The notes under the pieces: generated by a model
Databases searched by the model: none
Told to the model about the DNA's origin: nothing
The model's input: the letters and a program-made list of their open reading frames with translations, nothing else
Shown: positions 34,575 through 47,800 of the stretch, one piece after another
How the letters are laid out: every line of letters starts with the position of its first letter
How positions within the stretch are numbered: the stretch's first letter is position 1
NCBI GenBank assembly: GCA_947650285.1
Contig: CANTFL010000418.1
Coordinates: forward strand, 1 to 64,000
Reading direction: 5' to 3'
Length of the DNA: 64,000 nucleotides
Source of the DNA: Hyaloperonospora brassicae
Lineage: Eukaryota; Oomycota; Peronosporomycetes; Peronosporales; Peronosporaceae
Position numbers and translations under genes: made by a program

Positions 34575-35215
34575 ACATCATCAAACAATACACACACTTG
34601 GCATAGACCTATCCTCCGTGTTCTTTGGTTCTTCTCCGTGTCTGCTGCTACGTATGCTGCTGCTGCGTGTCATGGACATCTTATCGCTGTTCGCTAGTGG
34701 CCGCGCCATATATAGGGAGTTTCTGCCTTCGGCGTCGCCGGTGAGAAGCACGCCTTCGAACGAAGTGACGACGTGGGACGACGATGCCGTGAGCGTTGCG
34801 ATCGACTTCTTCAGCGACGTTGGCGATGTCGACGACAAATGCGCAGAGGACGATGATGTTGATGGCGCTGCTGCTGACGACGACAACCCCAGCTGCTGAC
34901 GCCGCCACTGCCACCGCTAGCGACGAGGGTGATGCTCGTGTCGGGGTCACCGGGTCGGAAAATTGAGCAGATTGTGCCGACTTAAATGGATATGCACGGT
35001 GGCCAGCACCAACCTTCCCGCTGGTGCCGGTCTGACGGATCTGATGAACAGCGATGAGATTGTCAACGACGCTGCTCAAGTTGATACCGTGGACGACGAG
35101 GCTGTTTGAACTACTAGCGACAAATGCTATCCACACGGTGACGATACACAGATTGAGAATTTTATCAGAGGGGTCAGACGATGAAAAGAAGCCCCTTGCC
35201 CATTTTGGCATCCGT
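34575..35215 (+). pseudogene. 5' remnant of RLE non-LTR copy D
   Basis: The start region ATGGACATCTTATCGCTGTT at 34672 matches copies B and C. The acidic N-terminus can be followed in broken frames to about 35160-35215, then homology stops where an old L1-like remnant begins. The interruption falls in the same N-terminal coding region as in copy B. Confidence 0.65.
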
Positions 35216-38200
35216 CTCCGACTCAAGATGGAGGCACGGACTGTAATAGAGGGTCTCCCTCGGTGGGACACTTTGGAAAGAGTCGGTAACAGGTACACCC
35301 TGAAGCGACCGAGACAACGAAAGGCCAGTCCAAAAGCGTGGTGCAGTTGCAGGATCTGTGCGGGGGTGTAGTGGATGCGCGGAAATCGTCTCAGCAAGAT
35401 TCGCCGTGCGACGCGTGATTGACGACGCTAGCAGAATGTTAGCCATCTTTACCGTACCGTCGTGATCGACGGCGACCTATATCTGCCTGGAAAGAGGCGC
35501 TTCCGAAATTACACACAGTAGAGAAGGTGGTTTTGTTCAAGTTCTTCGAGGAAGAATGCGTATCTTGCGACGCTTTTTACAAAAATTGGGTGGCCCAGGT
35601 CATAAAGGTGAAGCACTAGCTGTATAACAAGAATCGATTATTTACGACTATCTTACATAATATGATCAGTAATTTGAATTAGCCAATTTGACACCACATA
35701 ACTCGTGGGCGACGACTGCCGCGCCGACCTCCAACTCTCTGGATGAAGCCGTCAGTCACCACATCACACGGGAAATCTATGATTTATATATATTCATTCT
35801 AGCAGTCTACAATGCGAAGGACATTATGACTTTGCGAGCTCTCTGCCTACATCCGGCGGCGTACAATAGGAGGAGAAGACTTCGAGACGGCACGCAAAAC
35901 GAACGGCATACAATCAGCGGCCTAGCCGGAGGTAGAAATGTGTTCCAAGGTTTGCCCGTATTCTTGAATAACGTGCTGATTCCAAGAAACGAGTCCGTAT
36001 GTACAGAAAAATTTATGCTTAAGTCAAAGGTAAACTTGAGCTGCACCTGTGCAGCGGACTTTACATCAGGATGTGTCGCCAATATACGAGTGCGATAAAG
36101 TTGGGCATATTGCTCGCAGCGGAACGTCTGTAGGCAATAAGGATAAACGGTGGCGGCTGCTTAATTTAGCCAAGACGATATGCTACAATCTGGTTGATTG
36201 TAGTACCCATTTTACATCTTCGATTAAGCGACGGCACGTATATTTGACTTCATAACAATTTTGTTTCGAAGATCGGTGTATAGGGTAATCAGCGTACATC
36301 TTCCAGCTCAGGAGTGTATGTCGACCCCCCCAATGGTACGGTCGGACTTCATCTTGCAACAACCATAGTGTATGCCGTGGAGATGCATAACGTCACAAGG
36401 TTTACGGACATTGGATAGCTCAACGCGGAATTACAGGCCTATACCGCAGCTTATCTCGAACTGGAAAAATTTAAATACCTGCACACCTAACTCTCGGGTA
36501 TCTTTAGTCTGGCGTCTAATAGTCAAATTTGCTGGCTATCCAGAATTCTCGCGTGGTGTCGTACGCATTATCTAATATGGGCGACTAATCATACTAAGTA
36601 TTCATAGGGTTGGTTACCGTCTATAATGCTTGTCTTGCGGGGCGTTAGACCATCCCATGACCCGGTGCTGTTTTACGGAAGCTCAATTGAGCGGTCCAGG
36701 TAGCAGAGTCCCTACCGAATGAAAAATTGCATCGCTACGATATTTGGCTGCACCATTTCACAGATTCGACGTGATCAAAGAAATGGCAGCGCGCAGGATG
36801 CACATTCAGCACGGCAAGTTCATAAGGCCATCAGAGGAAGTTGATCCATCCGCGACAGCTGCTGGATCTTTCGACGAACCACGATACAAGCGCCTAGTAC
36901 GAGCGGCCCGAAGCCTCCTTTGAGCGCTCAGAAGGCAGCATTACCTCCGACGAAGCGATGGGTGACGGTTCATATACGACGGCGTCGACATTCTATTGCC
37001 CGTTTTAGTGACCGACTGGCACGTCCTCAATTAGTCGCCTCTTTCTATGCTGACTTCGAACACTGGCCAGAGGACATGTGCACAGCGGTCGATCCTTTTT
37101 CTTCCCCGCCAACAAAAGTTGTCGCAGTCGAGCTCTCGTCCGGTGATGACGAGACAATAAAGCCCGCCAATGACAATTACGGAAGAGGAGAAGCAGAAGC
37201 TACATCTTTGAGCGACGACCCTACCAAAACGGCCGCCCACATCGCAGTTACTCACACGTTTACAACATAAACGCCCTTCTTTCGTCAAGCGATTACGGAC
37301 GTGCGGCCAAGCTCGGCATCGATAAATATACTCGAGGTCATGGCGTAGCCACGGAGTCTTATTCCTCCCAAATCGAGAAAGATCTAAGCCTTACGCCGGT
37401 AATAACCGAAGCCATGAGTAAATGTATGACATTGGCGTTAGTCTAGGCCGTGTCTTATTATGACCTGGTTATTTAAGATTTTTATGTGGAGTTTATCAGA
37501 ACTTGTATCAAATGGGGTATCCACGGGGCGGGAATATTGCAATTTGGTTAGCTTTTTACATTCTTTTCAATTGGTCCCGCTGATTGATGTACAACGTGGA
37601 TGGAAAGTCATGGCCCCACGGAAATCAGCCAAACCATTTCAGTAGTATTTACATGAGCAAGCCACCTCCCCTTCTACCCGTCTTACTCTTATTAAAAGAC
37701 ACACTTGGGGTAGCAGTTCAATTTTATCGATCGCGGCTAATTCTCTACGACGAAAGGTATACGCACTTGGATATCACACGGAAGGCATGCAATAGCGAAC
37801 CTGCTCCTTGTATTGCCTTAGTACCAACACCAGAGGAGCAAAACTTTACGCGACTGGACACCTTATTGCTTTATAGATACGCCAATGCGTCAAGACTATT
37901 TCGTCAGCAAAACCCCAGATCCAGCAGCAGCCACTAGTCCTTAGTTTCTGGAGCGACCATTAGTCAGCCTATATACACACGCGGTCTCCAGAATCTGATC
38001 ACCGCTCGACATCAGCCGATCCACACACACGGTCGACAAACCTCGGTCAGAAATCGGATCTGGTAGGCACTCAGCATCATACGCATACCCAGCACTTCAC
38101 GAAAGACTGCCTGACCGCAGTATAGCTAGGTAAAAATGTTTACAGCACCGACGTCAAAAAGCCAGTGTTAGTGACCAGGAGTCGCGATTTTGCTGATCCT

Positions 38201-41200
38201 CTTGATTTGCAAAAAAAAAACCGTTACTGCCACTCCCGAGGAGGGAGAGCGAACGACACATGTTGCACACAAGTGTTTCCATTTATGAGCAGGATGAGAA
38301 CACGGTCATGTCGGACTTAACTGTGTAAATTGTATCACGTGAGCTGTCTGACACATGTTGGAGATGGCTATAGCTTTTCCTAAAGAGGATGAGGTTGGCC
38401 AGCCCCGTCCGGGTCCTTTTTTCTCCACGGGCATATTAGTCATGACGAAAAAGTCACGGTGAGGCAGCGGGAGCCAAAGCTTCTTTTTAATATGATGCAA
38501 AGATTTCCGTATCCATATAAGGCTCTTATCACTTTGACCGTCCAGGCTCTATAAAGAGGAATGGCGGTATGGCTACGTGGATGTATACAAGCCTGATGGG
38601 GCTTTTATTGCTCTCGATCTACTGATCCATCGATGAAAAAGTGGATAGAGTCTTGGTGTGCCGTTTTCACTAGACCGGGCACGTAAGATTTATCGGCACT
38701 TATAGACAGCCGCGACGACTGGTTCCGATTTCGCACTAACTCTTACGAAGATGGTCCTGTGTTGGAAATGTGTGATGTGAGCAACATATCGAACTTTTGG
38801 CAGACATATTTTTGCGCGGTCTAATACGATCACAACATTAAAATTCTCCTAGGCCAAGAAGATTGCTCGGTGAAGGGTATGCCACTTCGCCTAAGAAGGC
38901 ATTAGGCTGCGCTAAATTCGATTGCCACGTATCGAAAGGCATTTATTGCCTTGTTCTCCACCGACAATGGGTCCTCTCTCTCGCGCTTCTTCTCTAATGC
39001 ATTTGAAAGTCGAAGTATGGACGCCGTACATTATTATTAAGAGCACTTTTAGCCAAAAAACTGGGGCGTCGACCTACACTCGAGGCCACACACCCACGGT
39101 CCCCTAAGGCAGACATTTCTATCACCGGCAACCACGCAACGTCTAGAGGATTCATCAAATTTTAAAATGATTTAATGGGTCCAAACGGATATAAATTTAG
39201 AATGTTAGGAATTTTTAGGTTAAGTATCGTGGATTAATGCATGACGCCGGACTCCAGAACACCAATGTCCACTTGTCTAAATGGTCCAAGAGACTCACTT
39301 ACGCAGCTGAGACGAAGTGGATCAGCTCATTTTCACATGGGCCCGTATGTGGGGTCAACATGAGCAGCAAAGGGGGCTTCTGGTTTCGTGTCAGAGCATC
39401 GGGGATAGACGGACTAAGGGAGTAGCAATTTTATTGACTCTTTTTACAGATGCCTCGACCATTCCATGAAACATGACGGGATGGTCGACTTGGGTAATTA
39501 TATTCGACCTGGTCAATATCCGCTTGGTGAAAATATATGCGCCAAACAAACCAGTTTTTTGTGAGCATTTCGTCAATATTTAACATGCGTGGTCATTTAA
39601 TCTACGGGCGACAATACTCGCCGGCGACATCAATTGTATTGAGAGTCCGCTGCTAAAACGGCTTGGCGGTGTAATGAAGGGGTTGCCGGAAAGCGCCGCG
39701 CTTTTGAGCTTAATCGAAAATAACATCCTGAAGGACGCTTGCATTATGAATGCACCAGTGGATGGGAAAGGTAACATTTCTGACCCATCGATTGTTTACG
39801 TATTGGCGGCCCGATGCGGCGAGTAGCATTAATCGACTCTTTGTGTCGCGATTTTAGTCCCAGTGGATCAAGGTGTGTCGATAAATGAATCGCGCGTACC
39901 GTCAGACCATCAGCGTGTGCAGTTGCATCACAACGATACCGGACTATCTTCCCAGTCACGACGACATCGTTGTACGATTACATATCCCACCAGGTATTAT
40001 CAGCGCTCTCGAGGTATCGAGGAGCATCTAGAAGCTCTTTTCAATGAGCCCATGCGGTACAGAGCGACCTGTGCGACTAAAGACGCACCCACTAGGAAGT
40101 GGGTGGCAATAACTCAGCGACTGCAGCGGCGAGTACCAAAAAAAAACTAATTAACCGGCGAATAAAGGCTAATATTCATGCACATATATCTACTCGTATA
40201 GAGCGTCTTTCGGTCACAAGTGAGGAGGCGAGGGAATAACATTTATTATAAACGCTAGACAGATGGAATCGGACAATGAATTAAATCGATGGAATTGTAA
40301 ACGGGCAATGTGTTTGATAAGGATCACATTGTCACAGCCAATCGAAACATTGCCGGGCTGAGTTTACGCGCGACATGCAAACGACAGATCGGTTCGCATC
40401 GGAATGGAAGCCTATTACGGGTGATGTCCACAATTCAGCCTCGTTTTTTACTACTGGATACCCAGTTAGATCGACTTTGTCACGATTTCGGATAATAGAT
40501 ACTTATCGGTGACTGAAAATGGTTTGTTAATGCGCGAGATATGACCCAATGAGATAAGTGAAGCCATTGATGTACTAAACCGCCAATAATCAGATCGGGC
40601 GGATAGGCTTGATAATGTCGTGATTAAGAAATCGAAGTAGTGATAGCATGGGCGATGGTCGCTAATGGCAGCTAGATTAATCAAGGCGGTAACCCACTGC
40701 ATCATTCTTAAAAGGGTCGATCAATATGATGCACAAACAGAGGGTGTTTGCGGATGCAATGGATTACAGACCAATCGCAATGCTTTAAACAAGTTACAAG
40801 ACATTTGCGAAGGTCATAGCCACGCGGATCCAGCTCGTAATGGGGCAATCAATGGGAGATTTGCAGCAAGGCTTTGTACATGGATGGCAGATGCAAAAGA
40901 CTATTCTGATGATGATAGCTATCCTAAACACAAGTACAGCCAAACCTGGGGTGTCGGACATGCATAGTGAAGCAATGATCTTACTTGATTTCGCAAATCA
41001 TACGATACCGTTGCCCGAGATTTTCTCTTCTTAGCGCTCACGCGGTTTATATTCTCGCCGTGGTTTGATACCATAATTCGTAAGTTTAATAACGGTTCCC
41101 CAGCAAATAAAATTCTGTGGTCAACGGGAAGCTTTTGACAATACAGAAAGTGCGCTCGGGTATCCACCAAGGATTCCTGCTGGCTCTTTTACTATTTACC

Positions 41201-44080
41201 ATCGCGGCGTAATTGATTGCGCTGGCATTCCATGTTGACCCTACCGACCTAGGCATCACCGTTCCACACGGAGGCTCTACTAGACACAAAGGTTTAGGCG
41301 TATATTAGATGATAAAACAGTCTCATATAAGAAGGCAGATATATTCCGTGTATCCTGCAGGTCTTGAAATGGCTTGGACGTCTATCGGGTCTTCGGGTGA
41401 AATCACTCAAAAGCAAGCTCATTTTTCTAACTTTACTTGCCACAGTAAAGGGTTCTGTTTAATTTACATGACTTCATCACGGTGAAATGACTTGGTTATT
41501 AGGCTTATTTATTGGGACAAGTGGGCCCGAAAACGTAAATTGGGTAGTGCGCATACGCAACCACTACCGACGTCTTGCTACAGTAACGCAGCTTACCGCA
41601 AGTGCCGAGCTTCGTGTATTACTTCTAAAATTAATCATGCTGAGGTCGGTCTTATATACATCAGCGGTGTTTGAGCTTTCGGCATGGGCTGGAAACCGCT
41701 CCGGAATCTTCAAAACAATTTTTGTTAAAATTATTGACCGTTACCGACGCCACGAAGCAAAAATGAATTCGGGGCTCCTCCAAACGCCTGTATACGCCGG
41801 CGGTCTCGGGATAGATTCGATTGTGATCGCATGCAAGGCTCAGCGAATAATGAATGCTATAATATGTCTTACACAACGCAATACTTTCTTCTTTTCTGCA
41901 TGGCAAGATTAGGTCTCTGGATGGGCTTTGTATACGACGCCCGATGCAGTATTACCACTATACGAAAGAAAACCTCGGTGGTATCAATCCCGTCGACATA
42001 CCGAGAGTATTCTTCTGCATCTGCTACAGCCGTGAATGGCCCCCAGTCTACCTAAACCCGCAAGCAGGAAGCAGCATTTCATGGGAGAGATTAGGAGTCT
42101 GGCATCGACCGCCATCAGATGGACTATACCGGAGTATTGGGTAGTAAAGCTTTCACGGCCACTGTCCCGCTGTTCCCGATCAATGATGGCTAAAGATCAA
42201 TCCTTCTGGATCACGTACACCTAGGCTGATAGTCCTTGAATATTAGATCGAAGGGGGGCTCTCTGACCTCCATAAGTTTTGACAGGATTCGAACTTGCTC
42301 TGACAAAGCTGGGAACGCAGAGAATTGGAGTCCAAACCTACTCCGTTGTCAACCCCTCGGTAGATTACCGCACCCATCAAAAGGTAAGAAGCGTTGCTGG
42401 GGGAATGCGATAGTGCTGAAATTGCAACATATGACAGTCGGGGCCAGCCTCCAAGCTCAGCGACTTCTGCTCCTATGGCACCCACCTGACTTGATCGGGC
42501 ATAAGCGCAACGAGGTGAGGCTGTTTCATACAAAATGATACGCAAACATCAATTTTGAGCACTATCCATACATATAATGCTCAGTAAACATCACCTGCGG
42601 ATAGGTGATGTTAGCGGAATATTACCTTCGCGAGTAATATTAGTGGGTGCCCCACAATTTGGTTGATTTGGTTCCACCAACCAAATTTAATACAAATTTA
42701 TGCGGGACGCGCGCAATGGGTGGTGATCAAGAGAACAACATAGGAGATGGCAGTTTTATTTAGTTAGATAAAGACGAACGAATATTAACAAAGAAACTTA
42801 ACGATATTAGCAATTTTTTTCTTGAAAAAAAATCTTTGGGTCCTGTTTGTTTCGGTTGCGGTTCCTTGTCTCTGGTATGTGGCGTCAGGAGCACGCATCC
42901 TCGTGTTCAGTTAACACAAGGATTGCCAGGCATCTGAAAAGAGCGTGCCAAGTTTCAATACATATGGAGACTTCTAGCTCCGGGGCATGTCCATGGGCAG
43001 GTGAGTGGCACTCCATGGAGCAGCGAAGTATTATCCTGGTCGAGCAGGATCAACACGGTAGTTATTGGTGCATTGCGGCGGATAGCGTTGTCAAACAGCA
43101 GAAAATGGCCGAATGTCTGACTCTACGCCGGAGTGAAGTCGCCCATTGTATTGTCTATTACGCGCATCCACAAGTCCGCGGGTTTTTGTTATTAACTCGG
43201 ACTCTATCGCAATTAAACACGTCCATCGTGCGTTTAAACCCAAACATTTTGGCTATCGAATAGCTAGACATTGCACTAACTCTAACAGTGTCCAGGCGCG
43301 AGAACGCGGCGCGTAATAGCGCTTATCAAACGGTGACATTATCACATAACTCAATTTATCTGTAAGTGAAAGGCGCCGAACTAATAGCATACCAGGTCTG
43401 GGTCTGCTATCGCGTTACGGTTAAGCAACTAAAACTCTAATATACGGGGAGGGAGCTTGACCCCTCTTGTTAACAGCTTCATTGCTGTCGTGGGATGATA
43501 GGGAAACTAAAATACATTCTCTGGTCCTGTCCCTGCGCGCAGTCCTGTTGGCACAACCTGATATGCCATTGAACGGGAGAACGCTGAAGGGCCGAATCAG
43601 CTCCACGACTTTCGCTTCAATTGTGCAAGTAGGTCGACACCGTCGCTTTCCAAGGTGGTCGAAGACCGTAAAGGCGGGATCATCATAACGAAGATACGGA
43701 ATATGCGATGGTCTGGTAAAGGCTCTTATCCGAAAGTATAATATCTGACAGGTTACGTTAGCTTAAGCGTTTCTGCAAGACCTGTTACAGGTTTAGAGCA
43801 ACCTCACCTGATTGACTGACAAGTTATCATATGGAAAGAGGAAGACGATCTTCATACAATACTGACACCTGGATACAGCGGGAGAGACATTGACATACGG
43901 AAGTCATACAGGACCAAGGATGACACACGGAAATAAGCACGCTAATACTATGCCAGGTACAACTTGACTAGGTCAAGTTGCAGTGGTGGTAATCAACTGC
44001 ATACAATGGGGTGAACAACGAAGGTAGTTGACACTCAATAAATATCACTTTTACTTCCTACTTCTACTGCACAAGTGCAC
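35216..44080 (+). mobile_element. Old L1-like element remnant, heavily degraded
   Basis: Pieces in the same order as the element at 13380 can be recognised: ORF1 end (VWRLIVKFAGYP, GVVRII, then CGALDHPMTRC) near 36480-36690; EEP (KIYAPNKP, LAGDINCIESPLLKRLGG) near 39520-39680; RT (QQGFVHGWQMQKTI) near 40860-40910; RT/thumb (NVNWVVRIRNHYRRLATVTQ to YAGGLGIDSI) at 41535-41910; and a C-terminal finger trace near 43515-43560. No frame is open for long. The boundaries are approximate and an LTR remnant lies inside. Stretches between the named blocks, such as 36740-39200, show nothing else I can identify. Confidence 0.65.
42508..42934 (+). repeat. LTR remnant (related Ty3/gypsy family) inside the old L1-like remnant
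   Basis: It aligns by eye over its whole length with the LTR at 53462-53901. It has the conserved box at 42707-42726 (one G for A), hairpin AACATCACC/GGTGATGTT (42587-42595, 42604-42612) and TTGGTTG/CAACCAA (42659-42665, 42678-42684). No internal element sequence adjoins it, so it is a solo LTR or fragment. Confidence 0.7.
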
Positions 44081-44730
44081 CAACGTCAAACAATTTTTGG
44101 CCTATGTACAGGCTGGTCTTAAGATATGGAGAATGTTTTCCGTCGTGATTAACAATGGTGACACGTTATACACCCGATGACCGATACTGAGAATAAAGCA
44201 CCGGCAGATGCGTCTTTATCTCGGGCTTTGGCTTCGCCAACACGGCCATGTCGGGCTGCAACGCGCTGAGGAGAACCACGTACTCCATGCCGTTGCCTCT
44301 ACATTACCAAGCCGACTAACTATACAATCAGGGCTGCGCCGGGAAGTACCAGATTCGACACATTAAGGAGGCCATGCGAGCACAACCATGCAACCAAGAA
44401 CCCTTCAAACTCAAAACCATCGCGCACTATCTGCCCATCTATATCAAGCACGCAACGACGAGTCCCAGCAGCCCCACAGCGACAGTGCCGACGTTGCACT
44501 ACGGTACGATATGATAATTCCACCATTTTAAGGTTCTAGTAATTCAGGGACCTGTTCGGGCCCACGGCCCATTTCACCACGGACAATGCCATTTCTAGCC
44601 AAACGTATCCATATAGCCCGTCGAGTTCGCATTGTTATTAGACGCTCTGCTTCTGGAATACACCCAGTCTGTATAATTTTTGCATTTCAACAGCGACTTC
44701 TGATTGGCATATAATACACGTATTAAAAAT
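44081..44730 (+). pseudogene. 3' remnant of RLE non-LTR copy D
   Basis: TACAGGCTGG..AAGATATGGAG near 44106 matches the C-terminal coding end of copies A-C (GTTCAGGC..AAGATATGGAG). The 3' UTR follows and ends TATTAAAAAT before the U1-like segment. The middle of copy D (zinc fingers to endonuclease) is not found, so it has been deleted. Confidence 0.65.
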
Positions 44731-44857
44731 GAGGGCGTTTACATGAGCCGAATCAGGCCCCTTGCACTCCAATTTGTAAGGGTTCAGGTATTCTCTTTTA
44801 AGTATTATCGTAGTGGAACTTTTGTCAGCGGAGGTGAGCGCGTGCGCCGCCCACACC
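44731..44857 (+). ncRNA. U1 snRNA-like 3' segment at junction D/E, degraded
   Basis: GAGGGCG opens the segment and TTGCACTCC is intact at 44762-44770. The second hairpin and Sm-type box are mutated (GGAACTTTTG), while the GC end region GGTGAGCGCGTGCGCCGCC is retained. Confidence 0.55.
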
Positions 44858-47800
44858 ACAAGACGATCATACAAATCACGCTTTATCCTAGCATTCATTC
44901 TTTAAGTAATCTTTTTAAATTCTTCTCTGTTGGTCTGCTAAGTTTTTTCTGCCGTGTGCGCTCATTGCCATCTTCTTGCTGTTCTTGAGCGATTACGAAT
45001 GGTCCAGTGACTCTATATCACCGCCTCCGTTGAGCAGCACGTACCCAAACGCGGTGACGTCGCGAGACGATGAAGTCGTCTTTTTTGTCTTTCAGAATGC
45101 AATAGTGTTGAGGCCGACATGAAACGGGGCACTACATACTTTGTACTAATTCACTAGTACGAAGTTAACTCTCACTGGCAGCAGCGAAGATAAGTGTCCT
45201 GCTAGGTATAGACACTAGACTAAGTATTGATAAACGAAAAAGTCAAGACTCTAGTTGTAGAAAAGCAAAACTATTGTTTAGTAATTTATTCATGTCTGAT
45301 ACCTTACTCTCCGTATTGACCTGCCTTATAATATAATATAAATAATTGTATGATGATGTCTACTCACCACCCATTGCGCTAGCAACATTTAATCGGTTAT
45401 TATCAATATAAAATAATATAACCAATGAGCAGACCTTTGGGTCATCTCAACAATATTACAACAATTATTGATATTGAAAAAAATACATGGCATAATATTT
45501 TTTATTACTTTTCCGCAGAGATAATCTATTGAAACGGGGTATTCCGTAATAAGTGTATACTCTGTATACTAGGACGATGCTGACGTAGGTGCTGTCGACT
45601 AATTCACATGTCCTGCTAGAAAAAGGTTATTCTCAAGAAGACTGCCACGCATGCGGGAGAAGAAGATTCAATATCTGGTTCCTGGACTTAAAAGAAAAGT
45701 TATGGACAGACAGCGTGGTCCAGTTGCTATATTTGCTTCAATACCTAACGTAAAAGTATGTTGGTGTAGTTAAACCGTCGTCGATTTGGCTGCTCAATTG
45801 TCGACTTCACTGTCTGTGCATCTAATGACGTCTCAGATCACGTCGCTCAATCTAGAATGTTTCACGAAGATGTTAACAAGGACACATCAAATAGCGCATC
45901 GTTTAGTGCTCACTGTCGATGCCACTGCTCGTAAGAGAATCACATGGCCATTAGCAAAGGACATACCAGTCGTTCTTTTTGCAAATGCGATAGCGTTTGA
46001 TTCGCTTCTTCTGCGCTCAATGCGGATGCCGCTGACGCTGATACTTAAATATTATATGCAGCAATACGTCTAGAGGTCCGGTAAGATATGGTACCGATAA
46101 CCATGCTGATGTTGACGATGGGGTCGATTGTCCTGTAGAAGACTATGGATGTATACCGATCGGTGATGATGACAATTTGTTTTGGAATAAAGACGGATAC
46201 AACTTTGTTGGTGCCGGTTCTAATGACGGCTTTGTTTTGATTGGTGCTGACTTTATCAGACTTGCAGCTGGTCATGTTAATGCAGACGAACTTGTGTGCT
46301 ATTGGTAGATCGAGTGAGCCTTATATCTCTCGTCTAAACGTGTACATCAACATCGAAGATCTTTTCGTAACAATTGGCGACAATAACCCACAACGCGAGC
46401 CGCAATGTTAATATTAATGCGCGAAACAACGGTTTTAGATGCTTTGCATGCGACGTTTCAGAAGCACCTTTCGCAGATACCGTTTTTAACAAGATCTTCG
46501 GTGCGACTTATCACGACATCTTTACATTAAATGCGTCGGAGTAATCGGTTTTTATATCGGGCAGCGCCTTATCGGCAATCTTTTACTAGAGCTGTCAAGA
46601 TATGTTTTTTCATCAATTTCTTCTTTTAATAATGAATCCTACTAATTAGGTTTGGCAAAAAATTGTTTTTGTTATTTAGGCCCCTAATTCTCATACTCTA
46701 TGAATTATTGACCTCTGAAAAATGTTGTAGGACAAGCGCCTTACCATGATATTGTGAAAAGAAGGTAGTAGATCAAGTGGTACGGTGTAGCAGCACCATG
46801 CGAAAGGTCACAGGATCAATATCCGGTGTTTGCAGTAAACAAGTTAAATTCTTCGGGATCTGGTGTGTCGGTGTTCACTACCACTGCCCTGACAGACAGT
46901 GGCGTTTCCATGTTAAGCGCATTTAGTTGTCTTTAAGTAACATACTACCAGAATTAAACACGTACAACTAAATGATCAATAATCTGCGACCAGACGATCA
47001 GCAATGCGTGAATTGACGATTACCTATACAGAGGCAGAGATAGTCCAGTAGGCGTAGAGTAGCAACATGAGGCTGTATCCTGGGGAACAACAAGATATTT
47101 ACTGTGAACCTTGTTAACCTTTATCACTCTTTATAAAAACGACACATTTCTTGGTTTCCACGAACTCCCTTCATCCCTAGTTACTGCGAGACTAAATTAA
47201 AAATTGGAAACGAATTTCTACTGGTCAGAGAGTGGATCATTGGCTTCGACCGAAGAACACTTAAGGAATTTTTCTCATGATTCGCTTTGGAAACTCAGCT
47301 CCTGGTATACCGAATTTACACAAGGTCCAGCTTCATCCCTAGCTTCTTCATTTCTAGCAGTGATCGGGCGGTAGGCAGTGTCAGCCTAAGGCACAACGAT
47401 GATGTCCCTGCAAATATTCATTTTAGTTTCCATCGATTCCGCAATGCTAAGCAGTGACAATGAATATCGGGGGCAAGATGACAATGAGAGCAACGTAGAG
47501 ACATAGACAACAATCCGCGCAAGAAGCGTAATTGACTTCGAAGTAATGTTCTGGAACACCCCAACACCGTCAGCCAACCGCAGAAGTGCAAGTCTAACGT
47601 CTGCAAACGTTTTCAGACCCTGATCAACTACCACAAGAATATCATGATAGTCAAAATGCACTTCAATAATTGCGAAACTACCGAAAGCTGATGAATGGCA
47701 TGAAAGACGTCAATCGCCCGGACTGGTATATTCGGGACATAACGGCCGACGCGCCAGGCAAAAGGACTCCGTCCCTATACAATACCAGTTCGATTTAGCA

